A stretch of DNA of 64,000 nucleotides from the NCBI GenBank assembly GCA_963662175.1, contig OY759219.1:29430908-29494907 (forward strand). Reading direction: 5' to 3'. The stretch's first letter is position 1, and every line of letters starts with the position of its first letter. Origin of the DNA: Aradus depressus (taxonomy: Eukaryota; Arthropoda; Insecta; Hemiptera; Aradidae). Shown here in pieces: positions 1-11,460 of this stretch. The notes under the pieces are model-generated. The model saw only the letters and a list, made by a program, of their open reading frames with translations. It was not told the origin of the DNA and made no database searches. A program made the position numbers and the translations under genes.

Positions 1-578
1 AATCTAAGCAATTGTTTAGGGCATCACGTCTTGAGGGCACCAAGTCAGCAATCCTATTTTTGTAATAATTATTTTTTTAAATAGTTAATTATTTCTCAAT
101 TTCCATTTTTATTTATTTGTAAATCTGCTATCATTTTAAATTATAAATTGAACTAATATTTTAAATATAAAAACATTTATAGGTCGCATAATTTTTTTCA
201 TATCCTGCCGTAAACTTCGGATGGAAGACTAAATATCAAATCCTCATTATGATGATACTGAGGAAGAAGAAGTGTACGTATATGATGAACGCATGGCGTA
301 TTTGAACGAAAGAAAAATTTAGAGTTTTAATAAATTAATTTTGAAAAATTGATTTTCTTATTTTCTCGCTTAATTAATTTTGTATTCGTTTTGTTCAATC
401 GAGCTTTAGTTTGAACTTGCCAACATAAGTAATACGTTAATCTTAACAATAGTGAGGCGGGGGCACCGTAAGCTCAGAATGCTTAGGGCATCGAATAATC
501 TTAATCCGGCACTGATCATATTGATGCTTAATTTCGGCTACGTACTTCCCGTAATTAATCAATTAAGCTTTTGTTCCG
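1..578. other. AT-rich DNA, no feature recognised
   Basis: No long reading frame, inverted terminal repeat or known repeat is visible. It ends where dispersed family R begins. Confidence 0.5.
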
Positions 579-1200
579 CCCGCCAAAGTCAATCGACCGT
601 TTGAGCTAAAATGCAATATTTGACTTAAGTGGCTTCAGAATCCTCATCTAAATTTTGTGTCGGTACATTACATTGGCAGTTATTAGATTGTTCAAGTCGA
701 GCACCTCTTCTCTGGCCTCCCCCTTCAGTTCAAAAGATTTTGTGGAAAATTGAAAGGTGCCATTATTTTGAGGTTTTTAATTTTATATATAAACTTTATT
801 GTCGATACATTCATTATATCGGTAATTATTGTAGTTGGTAGTTTTTGAGTTGAGCCCTTCTCTGATCTCCCCCTCTCTTTCGGCTGATTGTGCTGAAAAT
901 GAACAGGTGTCGTACTTATAGGTCTCTGAACGTACATATGAAATTTCTTATTAATACTTTCATTACAATGGCACCAATTAATGTTTTTGAGTTAAGCCTC
1001 CCTCCTAATCCCCCCTTTCCCTTTGGACGATTTGGCTGAACATCAATATGTCATCCATAGAGGGTACTGGATACACAGAAAATTTCGTATCGATACATTC
1101 ATTCTATTAGGAGAGTTATCGTGTTCACAGAAAATTTTGGAATCAGAAGATCGGAAATCATAAAATTTCATTGAAAACTCCACATCGGTCATACTTTGTA
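579..1200 (+). repeat. Dispersed repeat family R, several diverged internal units
   Basis: Family R is recognised by phrases that recur across the window: a 'gtcgatacattcatta' stretch, then 'cagttattag', then 'gttttgagttgagcc' followed by C/T-rich sequence ending in 'ggccgattttgctgaaaat'. This copy holds three to four such units of roughly 140 bp and ends near the 'gttcacaga' motif. It has no coding capacity, and its class is unknown. Other copies lie near 7.4, 27.4, 38.1, 42.4, 46.8, 48.6, 52.2, 55.0, 61.5 and 63.7 kb. Confidence 0.6.
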
Positions 1201-2017
1201 GTAAAACCTTGGAAAAGGCAAGAGGTAGCTCACCTGATCAACCTAACTTCATTATTCCCGCGTTCCCCCAACTCACGCTATACTTTACACCGTTTATCTA
1301 CTGTTTATATTTATTACTGTTACTATTCAATTAATTTAAGTAAAATAATTAATATTCAGTTAATATTAACTTATATTCAAGTAAACGTCGTAGATAAAAC
1401 TCAACTCACCTCTGTTTCACGCTCACTGCATGTACGGTACTATCTGAAAACAAATAACATTACATTTATTAATTAAACCATGGCAAAATGTTGAAGTAAA
1501 ATAAATAGCATTTGTGCCCAACGAATATAAGATTTACGATTTTTATCTGGCGAACTTAAATTTAAAAAATTTAAATTCGTGGGAATGTAATATATACTAT
1601 GAGAACAAATTCTCTCGTCTACTATTAAATTATAAGTTTTATTTATAAGTTGTTTTTATAATCATTATTTTATTTTATTAATAATAACAAGCGTAGGGTA
1701 GAATACGTTTTATATATAAATTAAATTATAGGCAATAAATCAATCCCCAAGATGTCCAATCCCTGGACTGGAAAAAATGGTCCCAGATAACAAAACCGTG
1801 TGCATGCTGGGCGCAAAGTACGAACAACATTTGGACAATGAACATCCCGAAATATCGTTATAATTCAACTAATGACCTTTTGCGGAGAGTATTATTTATT
1901 TGCGTGAGGCTGTTTCCTTTCATCAGCCTTATTGATTGTAAAATTTTTCATCGGCATGAAAATACTCCGAGTTGCAACTCGCTTCATCCGTCACCGAAAA
2001 AATAGTATATTATTATA
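1201..2017. other. AT-rich DNA, no feature recognised
   Basis: Non-coding, with only short chance frames. No element boundary could be supported. Confidence 0.45.
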
Positions 2018-2140
2018 GTTAGTTAGTTACCGGGCTTTAACTACGAGGTTATATCGCCTACGACCTGGTGGACATGAGCCCGACTCTACTGTGGGAGTTA
2101 AGTTTATTTTACCTCCCAGATAAAATAAACTAAGGGCCTC
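2018..2140 (-). mobile_element. SINE fragment (copy B), internally deleted
   Basis: Matches the tail-proximal part of the window's tRNA-derived SINE ('ccgggctttaactacgag', 'ggtggacatgagcccgac') and the 'ctcccagataaaataaac' part, with the middle deleted. The tail side reads 'tagttagttagt', the CTAA-type tail. A LINE 3' end was inserted immediately to the right. Confidence 0.75.
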
Positions 2141-2151
2141 GGAAGTATTTT

Positions 2152-2986
2152 GTGGAGCATGCTCATAGAAAATAATTTAGTAACATTTGAAGCCAAGTTG
2201 AGGGTTTTCAACAGTGTATCTAGGCCTATGTTGTGCTATGAGGCCCAAATTTGGGGAGAAGAATATCATATAGAAATAGAGAAACTACATATTTAGATAT
2301 TTTATTAAAAGACTATTCTGCCTAGTTATTCGCGAACTTCTTTTATACAAACTGAAACAGGGATAGACCCGACTATTATTTATACAAATAAACAGTTCAG
2401 GGAGGAAATTAAAAACTCAGACCGGTACTTGCTAGGTAGGGAACTGGAGTTCCACGATTCAGTTAATAGTTACTTACAGAGTGACCTACCATTGTCAAGT
2501 ATTAGATTAATAATTAAACTTAGAGGTGAACTGTTGCATCTAAGCTATACACCTATCAATCAATATACATCCGAAGATATGCCCTTTGTATGCCAAATAT
2601 GATGATTTAAAAAATAAAATATTTAAAAACAACATAGATACTTCATTTATATTGGAATTATTAAATGGTAAAGATTGGCAACTATTAGTAAATTATTGCA
2701 AAAAGGCTTACGATTTCAGAAACTGTGAAATAAATAAATAAATAGGAACAAAGATATATTTATTATTTTATTTTTATTTGTATTTTAGAAAGAAAAAATA
2801 GTTGTTAATAAGTTTATAATAAATAAGATTATAAGTTTATAAGATAATATTATTTATGTAAATCTAGACTCCTCAAGACGGCTTAGGCCATTGAGTTTGT
2901 CTTCATAAAAGGTCACATTATTGTATATATGTTTTGTAAGTAATTTTCTATTATGTTAATTGAATAAAGACTTTACTACTACTACT
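2152..2986 (+). mobile_element. 5'-truncated non-LTR retrotransposon (LINE), degenerate 3' part
   Basis: Flanked by an 11-bp direct repeat GGAAGTATTTT (2141-2151 and 2987-2997), a typical LINE target duplication. The first ~130 bases translate to a decayed post-RT segment (FNSV...LCYEAQIWG), resembling the region after the polymerase domain of I/R1-like LINEs, and then meet stop codons. The 3' end has AATAAAG near 2962 and a tail of TAC repeats. It sits at the edge of SINE copy B, so it is younger than that SINE. The clade is uncertain; no active protein remains. Confidence 0.75.
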
Positions 2987-2997
2987 GGAAGTATTTT

Positions 2998-4610
2998 TGG
3001 TATTCCTAGGATCAAGTATCATGTTTATATGCCAGGAGTTTCAATCGAAATGTCCATAACTGCAGGAATCCTTGGATATATAATCAGAAGTAGAGTGTAT
3101 ATTATTGAGTGAAGTTGAACAAAGACGAAGACTGTTATAACGAGGGGAGATGTCCAACCAAATCCAGTGAGATGTGCATTGAATTGGATGGAGAGAGAGA
3201 GAGAGAGAGACGCTGGTGTATCCTCGTATATGCTGGGCGAAGGGCATAAACCTTATCCAAGCTCCCTCTTCAAATTGGATTCTACACCCCTCCAGTCTCT
3301 CAACACATTTCCGATGAAATAACATTAACATTTTTTTTTTTTGGATATCCTGTACCTTTTGTCTTTATATAAAAGAGATATTAAAATGGGAAACATTAGA
3401 GATAATTCTTTCTCGTTATAATACTTTACTTCCCCAACCTTATATATACAAAGTATAGGGGTAGTTATGTAATCTTCCTGAAATTCGTATTGGTAATCCT
3501 GGTTGTTTCTACAGGTTCAAAGCGTGCTCAAGGTTTTTTTTCCCTCCCAAATAAAAAACTTAAAGTGGGTTTCGAATCGCCGGATTTGAGCTCAGTAAGC
3601 AAGGACGCTATCTCCGAACGCACGTTTGGTTATATGAAAGAGGTCTAAAGCCCAAAACGTTGTCTATATCAAGCATTTGGAAATTGTTCATCATTTGGTT
3701 CATACGGAAAAAAAAAAAAAAACAATAACAAATATCAAAAATAAATAATTAGCTAAAAACGAGAGAAAATCAGTGACTAAGGAGTGTCACCACTGGGTGA
3801 TTTCTCCCCTCATGACATTGCCATTACCTCTTTATTAGCACATTTGCTTGTTGTATTTATGTGTATACAGTTGTAAATAAAAATAAAAAAAAATACATAA
3901 ATCAAATAAAAAATAACAAATATAAAAAATGTATGTTAAAATAATATAAATAATAAAAGGCACAGAACAAAGAGATAGATTTGTGAATTTCTTTAGGTTC
4001 TTTACATCAATTTATTGGCACTGGTTTATATATATAATATAATATAAAAAATTTAAATTATTTATATAATTATATAAATATTTCATAAATTCATATATTC
4101 ATATAAAATAAATTGTATTTTAAATAAAATATTAATTGTTGTCGCTATCAAAGGATTATTACTATTTTTTAAATGAAAACAAGATATAACAATTATATTA
4201 CAAAATCTTTTTAATTGTACCCCCCCCCCCCCCCCCCCCTTTAATTTAATTTATTTATTTACTTATTTTATCATTAATTTATTTATTTTTCTGTTCTTGT
4301 CCTAATAGTTAGGACAAATTTTCGTACCGAGGACCTTCAACAACTCCAACATTATCTGAAGAAACCCACTGAAAGAAAAGCTGAAAAGCAAGAAATGTGT
4401 GATTTCGGGTGGAAAGATTGGTGGAAGGTTGCCTGGAGCTTGAGGGGGGGGGGGGGTCCAACTGAAGCCATTGTCACGCACTTAAAGGGATTTTCGATTT
4501 TATTCTTTCGGCGGGTTGGTAGAGACTTGAATAGGAAGCAAACCCCCCACTCTCTAAATTACCCACGTAGAGGGCGCCTCTGCGATTTGTGGGAGCCTCA
4601 AATTCGATTT
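2998..4610. other. Non-coding region with small repeat fragments
   Basis: Contains a GA microsatellite (3191-3210), the 'tatacaaagtataggggtag' terminal motif of family R near 3445-3480, a minus-strand SINE head fragment near 3525-3620 (a degraded B-box next to 'gagctcagtaagcaag'), and a run of 20 C at 4220-4239. The rest is AT-rich with no gene. Confidence 0.55.
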
Positions 4611-4902
4611 GAAAGAGTGGTACAAATGCAACAATCTGCCCTGCATCCCAATCCAACCGCTAACGCCATTACAACCTTCATTTAAAGAGTGGTACAAATG
4701 CAACAATCTGCCCTGCATCCCAATCCAACCGCTAACGCCATTACAACCTTCATTTAAAGAGTGGTACAAATGCAACAATCTGCCCTGCATCCCAATCCAA
4801 CCGCTAACGCCATTACAACCTTCATTTAAAGAGTGGTACAAATGCAACAATCTGCCCTGCATCCCAATCCAACCGCTAACGCCATTACAACCTTCATTTA
4901 AC
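4611..4902. repeat. 72-bp tandem repeat, about four copies
   Basis: Four nearly identical 72-bp units starting with 'aaagagtggtacaaatgcaa'. Because 72 is a multiple of three, both strands stay open and give repetitive peptides; these are most likely artefacts of the period. The array abuts a second, unrelated array. Confidence 0.9.
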
Positions 4903-4905
4903 TAA

Positions 4906-5245
4906 TTTGTTCACAGGATTTCTGTGCTTATTATATACGTTATATTAATTCGGTTCGTTGATATAATAATAATTTGTTTACAGGATTTCTGTGTGTTTAT
5001 ATACGTTATATTAATTCGGTTCGTTGATATAATAATAATTTGTTTACAGGATTTCTGTGTGTTTATATACGTTATATTAATTCGGTTCGTTGATATAATA
5101 ATAATTTGTTCACAGGATTTCTGTGTGTTTATATACGTTATATTAATTCGGTTCGTTGATATAATAATAATTTGTTCACAGGATTTCTGTGTGTTTATAT
5201 ACGTTATATTAATTCGGTTCGTTGATATAATAATAATTTATTTCC
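4906..5245. repeat. 66-bp tandem repeat, five copies
   Basis: Five 66-bp units, with 'caggatttctgtg' at 4914, 4981, 5047, 5113 and 5179. The first unit differs by one base in length. The open frame across it is a by-product of the period. It ends in 'tttatttccgttggacc', close to a phrase also found near 39.58 kb and 60.48 kb. Confidence 0.9.
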
Positions 5246-5480
5246 GTTGGACCAATACATGGCCGTCAAAATAAAAGGATACGTCAAAAGAATTTATACA
5301 TTAAGATATAGATTTATAACTACTTGAGTCTAACACACCTGTGATTAGTAGTAATAACAAAACTATTTAAAAAAAAGTAAATAGAAATTAAATATATGAG
5401 TATATAAAAAAAGTAATACAAGATATGTTTATAATAAGTAGACACATTTTTCAATTTAATAAAAATTAAGATAACTATTT
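5246..5480. other. AT-rich spacer
   Basis: Short AT-rich DNA before hammerhead-motif element A. No feature seen. Confidence 0.5.
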
Positions 5481-5491
5481 TTCAAAAAAAC

Positions 5492-5652
5492 TCTTCGGAA
5501 GTGTCTTTATCCCAACGATGTTTCGGGACGTTCTTAAGTCCCATCATCAGGTCCCAATGAATGTGGGAGATATAGAAAAGAAAGAAAACAATTTAACTAT
5601 AACAATATATGAAAAATAATATATCAATTCTGCCGATCGCTTCTTCAGTCAC
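5492..5652 (-). mobile_element. Small hammerhead-motif element A
   Basis: A 161-bp segment between 11-bp direct repeats TTCAAAAAAAC (5481-5491 and 5653-5663). On the minus strand, about 5508-5556, it carries CTGATGA, a hairpin GGGAC/GTCCC, then GAAAC with a short AC...GT stem. This is the layout of a hammerhead ribozyme core. One extra base separates the conserved A from stem II, and I could not find a matching stem I, so this copy may be inactive. The A-rich flanks make the target duplication less certain here than in elements B-E. Confidence 0.5.
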
Positions 5653-5663
5653 TTCAAAAAAAC

Positions 5664-6135
5664 ATACTTGATATATATGTATATGATTTTCTGCAGAGAT
5701 ATTGTTAAACGCCTAATAAAAAATATGAAAAAACCGACTTTGTTTTTTCTCTATTTTTATTTAGGTACATTATTTAGGTAAGTCAGTTCAGTTGAGCGGT
5801 TCACCATATGTACCTTGTAGGTATAAGGTGTCACGTTTTATGTTGCGTTGAAGATATTGTCTGTTAATTTATTTATATTTGTTATTGTTACATTGTTTAT
5901 TTTCTCTTTTTTATATTTCGCACATTGTCACCTGTTGAAGTCACATAAGAAGACAAATCGTCTGTAAAGAATCGCTCATTACAGAAAAGGTTTCTCATCC
6001 ATATGAAATTTCTGACTAACAATTGTTAAATATGAAGGATTAACGTGCATAGAGTTATAGCGGCTCATAGGTTGCTTTCCTTAACGACAAATAAATATAG
6101 ACATCAATCAACAGCTGTTAAATAAAACTTACGAT
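5664..6135. other. AT-rich spacer
   Basis: No gene. The sequence near 5660-5720 ('acttgatat', 'ctgcagagatattgt') resembles, in reverse, the right end of hammerhead element C near 42.2 kb. Confidence 0.4.
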
Positions 6136-6457
6136 AGGTTAGTTATTATGACTCATGCCCGGGCTTTAACTAGGAGATCATATCGCCTACTACCAGAGCG
6201 CTCTTTCGTCACTCTGGTGGACATGAGCGACTCTACTGTGGGAGTCCTAAATTTTGCCTACCTAGGTTTATTCCCCTTGGATAAGGGTCTTTAACAAGTA
6301 CCTGACATCGTACAGGCTCGGGCGGGACCATCCGAAGGACGGCGTGCTTAAGTTTATATCTCCCTGATAAAATAAACTAAGGGCCTCGGCCTAGTTTCGA
6401 ACCCGCAATCTTGAGCTCAGTAAGCAAGCACGCATACCACTGAGCTACCGGCTACCT
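6136..6457 (-). mobile_element. tRNA-derived SINE (copy A), nearly full length
   Basis: On the minus strand it runs from a tRNA-like head (A-box-like 'tagctcagtggtatgcgtgc', B-box-like GGTTCGAAAC) through the SINE body to a tail side reading 'aggttagttatt'. It would be transcribed by RNA polymerase III and needs a partner LINE for movement. It has small deletions in the body. Confidence 0.85.
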
Positions 6458-7032
6458 CAACACCGTTATAGATAAATGGCTAATAAGCATGGTTCATAAA
6501 GCCAAAAAAAAAGTTCTTATTTACAACCAATTTCGCATTTTTTGCTTAATCAGTAGCAGAGGTAAAATGGAGAACTAGCGTGTAGTTACGATGCACTCAC
6601 CCCCTGGTATACCTTATTTATTCTGCGAAACTGTAAATTAAAATGTATTCAACTTATAAAAATAAATATTTATAAATAAAAGGCTAAGGGTGTGGCTGTC
6701 TGTAACAGGGGGTGGGTGGGGGTATCTAATTACAATAAATGTTAATTACGTTTTCCTTAACTAATTTGGATCCTGTATTATCCCAAGGCCTTCACTGTGT
6801 GTACATTGCAGCGAAAACCGTGCCGTAGAATATTTTAGTCTTCCCCTCTCCCTCCCTCCTGTTTACCAACAGATAGCAACAGTGATGTTTACGAGCAGAT
6901 AGCCAGTGATGTTTACCAAGAAGGGTCTAATGGTGATGATGTAACTACGTTATAAAAGCAGTGGATATGAGAAGATGTTCCCTTTAGGCTGGCTTAGTTA
7001 CTCAGCAGCAAACTGATTAAAATAATTGAATA
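6458..7032. other. AT-rich DNA, no feature recognised
   Basis: Includes a GT-rich stretch near 6700-6722 and short repeated phrases ('gatgtttac' near 6880-6920). No gene or bounded element. Confidence 0.45.
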
Positions 7033-7045
7033 ATTTAATTATATC

Positions 7046-7342
7046 GATTAATAGAGTCGACAGTATCTTTTCAATGTAGAAGGAATTCGAGGTTCTGTCG
7101 TGTAAATGAAGATTCAATATTTGGGCAACGTTTCGGAAACTATTTATTTCCTTCTTCAGGGCCTACAGGATATAACAAACAAATTAGTCATTATGAACAA
7201 TGATATAACTAGATACTTAATAATGTTAAAAAGAGATGGAAACAATTTTTATAAATAAATGAAAAAGAAAATAGTTTCCGAAACGTTGGATACAATTTAT
7301 ATTGAGTTTCATTCACACGACAGAACCTCGCATTTTTTCTAC
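7046..7342. mobile_element. Hammerhead-motif element B with 13-bp target duplication
   Basis: Bounded by 13-bp direct repeats ATTTAATTATATC (7033-7045 and 7343-7355). It has inverted arms ('aggttctgtcgtgt' left, its complement right). The left arm, minus strand about 7119-7165, carries CTGAAGA (7153-7159), a GGAAA/TTTCC stem, and GAAAC (7130-7134) followed by a palindromic ACGT stem III. The right arm keeps TTTCCGAAACGTT but has lost the CTGA part. No protein is encoded. Confidence 0.7.
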
Positions 7343-7419
7343 ATTTAATTATATCATTGCCAGCCCTTAATCAAATATCTACGATGTCAAGCCAGCTATA
7401 TTACACATGCTACACAATA

Positions 7420-7600
7420 GTATAGGGGTAGTTATGTAATCGGTCAGGAATTTCATGTTTTTCGACCCCCTGATTCCAAAATGTTTTAAAAAATCTCATA
7501 TTTGTGTGAGTCCATTCGTATGTTTATATGTATATCCAATGCCCCTAAGGACGGAATTATTGATTTCCAAAAATTGAACCGAGCAAGGGAGGATTGAGCA
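7420..7600. repeat. Family R end fragment
   Basis: Starts with 'agtataggggtagttatgta', the recurring terminal motif of family R, and continues through 'ttttcgaccccctgattcc'. Orientation is opposite to the 0.6-kb copy. Confidence 0.55.
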
Positions 7601-7760
7601 TAACACGATAGCTCAGAGGTAGAGTGCTTGCATACTGAGCTCAAAATCGCTGGTTCGAAACTCAGCCATGTCGCTTAGGTACTTTATCCAGAAGGTTAAA
7701 ACATCTTGACGCCGTCCATAGGAGCTTTCTCGTTAAAGACCCTAAATAATTAAACCTGGA
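7601..7760 (+). mobile_element. SINE head (copy C), plus strand
   Basis: A-box-like 'tagctcagaggtagagtgct' and B-box-like GGTTCGAAAC in plus orientation, followed by a diverged body. This may be a second subfamily of the same SINE. Confidence 0.65.
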
Positions 7761-8090
7761 TAGACAACCAATGATAACATACAATTAAATCGCTTGGAAA
7801 TTCAAAATCAGAAAAAGATTTGAGCAGAAAAAAGCGAAATTTCATCTTTTGAGCTGTTTTAAATCCCAGAGAAGAAAGGGCTTATCCTTAAATGGGATCA
7901 TCATCAAAAATCTATCAAAAATATACCATTTCAGGAAGACAGGATCAAGGAAGCGATCGAAAGGACATTAAGGGCAAGAATTTATAATGAAAGGGAATGT
8001 TGAGGGAGACGCAAGTCAAGGCGGCAAGATGGATCGTAAAGCCAAGAGAATGGAAAACAGGCCAGACAAGGGGAAGATATTTGGTTGGTA

Positions 8091-8440
8091 TCTTTCAATA
8101 TATTCCTGTCATTATACTATAAAATATTCTCCTATATACTATATACATATAATGTCATTATCTTTCAATATATTCCTGTCATTATATTATAAAATATTCT
8201 CCTAAATAATATATACTTATAATGTCATTATCTTTCAATATATTCCTGTCAATTTATTATAAAACTTTCTCCTATATAATATATACATAAAATTTATATT
8301 ATCTTTCAATATATTCCTGTCATTATTTTATAAAATATTCTGCTATATACTATATACATATAATGTCATTATCTTTCAATATATTCCTGTCATATTATAA
8401 AATATTCTCCTATATACTATATACATATAATGTCATTATT
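8091..8440. repeat. 70-bp AT-rich tandem repeat, five copies
   Basis: 'tctttcaatatattcctgtc' recurs at 8091, 8161, 8231, 8302 and 8372. Units differ by point changes and small indels. Confidence 0.9.
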
Positions 8441-8459
8441 ACTTTCTTATACCTTCAGT

Positions 8460-9330
8460 ATTGTAATCGTTCGAAAATCCAAGATCGAGTTTCCAGCAGA
8501 AAAACCCCTGAACCATTTTGACTATTTTCGCTATCGATGCCTGATCTGATTGGAACTTTGTGAGTGTCCTAAACCAGGAACGATTGTCGAAGTGAACTAG
8601 TAATTTGATATAAAGTCACATGAACTAACTCATATCGAATTAGATTTTGATCGAAAACGAACAAAAATTGAGACCAGTTTTCTTCGGGGCCTAAAAGTAT
8701 ATTTCACAAGATACCGCTTAAATTTATGACATCATCAAAAATCTTTAAATTAAAATTTGTAGAGAAAACTAAATGACACATTTTATAGGTTGTTTGGTTA
8801 TTATAACCCATGCCCGGGCTTTAACCACGAGATCATATCGCCTACTACCAGAGCGCTCTTTCGTCACACTGGTGGACATGAGCCTGACTCTCCTGTAGGA
8901 GTCCTAAATTTTGCATACCCTAAATGTTTATTACTTAGGGTCTTTAACGAGAACCTACCTGATATCGTACAGGCTCAGGACCTTCGCTTAACGTTCCATC
9001 CGAAGGATGGCGTGCTTAAGTTTATTTTAACTCCCAGATAAAATAAACTAAGGGCCTCGGTCGGGTTTCGAACCCACGATCTTGAGCTCAGAAGGCAAGC
9101 ACGCATACCACTGAGCTACCGGCGCCCTCTACACATTTTATATAAAATACCTACTATTTCTCGCAATTCGCGCAGTTTGAGATACATGCAAATAATCATT
9201 CTGAAACATTAGTTTTCTGAAAATTCCTTGGTTCACCCGAAAACGGTTAGTCCTATCAAAACATTAGTTTTACAAAAAATGTTTGTTATTAATTTTCCAA
9301 AAGTGTGTCGCTAATTAGAAATAAGACAAA
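8460..9330 (-). repeat. Dispersed repeat family S, split by SINE copy D
   Basis: Family S phrases such as 'acccgaaaacggttagtcct' and 'gaattagattttgatcgaaa' recur in reverse near 53.0-53.65 kb and 59.19-59.48 kb. Here the repeat is on the minus strand and is interrupted at 8788-9130 by a SINE. Class unknown, non-coding. Confidence 0.5.
8788..9130 (-). mobile_element. tRNA-derived SINE (copy D) with 12-bp target duplication
   Basis: Full-length minus-strand copy flanked by ACACATTTTATA at 8776-8787 and 9131-9142. The tRNA-like head lies at the right end. The direct repeats show that the SINE moved by target-primed insertion. It landed inside family S. Confidence 0.92.
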
Positions 9331-10080
9331 AAAAAGCATAGTTATTAGGTACCTATGTATTTATTTTATATTATAAATTATAGGAAATATTTCAAAGTAA
9401 TTAATTGTATCGCATAGCATCGCATTATATATTATATTTTTTTAGGTAGTTTTTACTTAATTTATAAAAAGGATGAAAGTATAGAAAAAATAAAATATAT
9501 GTGGGCAGGTCTTTCTAATACCAACCACGCTTTTACAGAGCACTGTCCCTTCCGCTCCCTCCTTCCAAAATTATTCCATACTGGTTTTATAAAAAAATAC
9601 ACTTATCATCAATATCTGAAAATATACTATGGCTACTTATCTATAACTCAGTAAATTGTTGTTTCTAGTTTTGAAAATGACCGAATGGGTGAAACTTCAA
9701 CCGATGTGTAAAAATTAAATATATTTGTGAGATTGATAACCACTTTGTAAACAAATATTTTGAATTTGGTTCAATTGAAAGAAAATATAAAATAAAAACC
9801 GATCAATACAAGTTCATTGAACAGAATCTATGGAATTCCGTTGCATTGCATTTTGTTCAAGGTTTTGTCTACTTCATATTCCATGAGATCAGTTGGTTCA
9901 CCTACCTCTGTAGTGTCACTTCCATGTAAATAATTCATAATTGATTTCAAGGTTCCAGACAGGGAGAGGTCTGACGGAATACGAATGAGATCTGGCCGAC
10001 CACATAGTTTAGTAGTCCGGCTAGACTTACAGTCGCCAATTTACAATTTTGTCGTCTGGGAAGCAAAGTGCGGAACTCCT
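9331..10080. other. AT-rich DNA, no gene
   Basis: Short phrases near 9500-9550 ('taccaaccac') recur inverted near 39.35 kb, so part is probably old repeat. No bounded element was found. Confidence 0.4.
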
Positions 10081-10093
10081 GAGATCCTTAAAG

Positions 10094-10609
10094 CCTAGTA
10101 CTCACTGAGGAATTTTGTTTCGGAACAATGTTCCGAAAAGTGTCGCGGGGAGTATTGGAACAAATTTGTAGCTCAAGAAATTCGAAACGAATTTCGTGAC
10201 TATCTCTTATAGGGGGAAATTTCTTGGCAATACAGCATGTAAAAAAATTATTATGTCAACTTAAAGATGTAGCCTATATTAGAAAAATATCGGAGTCTTA
10301 TTTATCTTATTTAGTAAAAATGTTTGCTTTTTATTATTTGTTAATGATAATAATAAATAATGAGTAATTACTATTATTAATTAGATTGTAAATCTTCAAT
10401 TAATCGAAGAGTTTTCTCTGTGCTCCACATGGCCGACACTGTTCCATTTCGCTGGAAAACAAGAAACAAGTATCGGAACTGTACCTATCGAAACAACATC
10501 CCAGATACAAGGAATTTAGGTATCGGGAATGTTTCTGAACAGTCCGAAAAACATTTTTGAACCGTTTCTATACAATTTTCCGCAACAAAATTCCTCAGTG
10601 AGTACTAAG
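10094..10609. mobile_element. Non-autonomous DNA transposon with ~30-bp inverted ends
   Basis: Ends are near-perfect inverted repeats beginning (C/T)TAGTACTCACTGAGG, and CTTAAAG flanks both sides (10087-10093 and 10610-10616). At 516 bp with no coding capacity it is MITE-like. A 7-8 bp duplication would suit a hAT- or P-type transposase, but the superfamily is not settled. Confidence 0.75.
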
Positions 10610-10616
10610 CTTAAAG

Positions 10617-10838
10617 GCGGCCACACACGCTCCGGTTTGCCTGCACAGGTGCACCTGCGCAGGCAAACCTGTACAGGCGTGCACTCAAACACGCTACTGT
10701 GAAACTGTGCAAGTTTCAGTTCAAATCATGGCATCGGAGAGCGATGTGATAACGCTTGCAGCCCTGTTTGTGATAAAAAACAAAACAGAAGACCCATCAA
10801 AAGAACCGACAAAAATGGAGCAAAAAATTGATTGCTAA
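10617..10838 (+). pseudogene. Possible Harbinger-like relic with palindromic end
   Basis: A 34-bp imperfect palindrome about 10636-10670 (GTTTGCCTG...CAGGCAAAC) precedes a short frame starting at the ATG near 10728 (MASESDVITLAALFVIK...), stopping after ~36 codons. The acidic start and hydrophobic stretch before a basic run loosely resemble PIF/Harbinger accessory proteins. This is inference from a very short sequence. Confidence 0.3.
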
Positions 10839-11452
10839 AAAAGACCAACATTTAGTTATATAAACCTGCTAAATTAATTGAAATTTGAACCAAAGGATTA
10901 TCGAAATTATTTGAGAATGAATGAAATGGTGGTACACCTTATTTTTTATTTTCCATAAACTGGGTTCACTCTTATACGTCTCAATAATACCTCTATAACT
11001 TTTTTTTTCTGTTGAACTAATGTAAACAAAGAAAACAAATGTAAAGAAAGCAAATAGAGCCAACGTCTAAAAACATACGTGCACACTTGACATCTTCATT
11101 TCAAATTTCAAGTTGATAGCTACAATCACTTCTGACAACTTTCCAATCACACAAAACACACACACAGATACCAAGGAAGAACGAGTTCAAGGAACCTTAA
11201 AATCTGAAATTCTGTTGAAAACTCTATCAAAATGTTTCCTTAAAATTCAAAAACTACCTAAGACAATTTTTGCCGGAAAAAAAGACAAGAACATATATAT
11301 TAATTTTTCTTGTTCAACACAAATGTCCGTGGATAGGTCAGTGTTATCTCTTTGATAACCTCCGAGATACTTATAGTACACTATCAGTCCTTGAATGGTT
11401 CGTTTATTAATGAAACCTTTCCATTCTTCCTTTCGAATTATTTCTCATTCAC
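10839..11452. other. AT-rich DNA, no gene
   Basis: Reading frames of 64-80 codons on both strands show no recognisable motif and look like chance. Confidence 0.4.
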
Positions 11453-11460
11453 AATATATT

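Noticed and set aside
4554..5274. Open frames of 96-116 codons with repetitive peptides
   Set aside because: They follow the 72- and 66-bp periods, occur on both strands, and show no non-repeat sequence or start context.
6458..7032. Possible promoter or gene start near TATAAA-like sequences
   Set aside because: No coding region or splice structure follows; AT-rich DNA makes such matches common.
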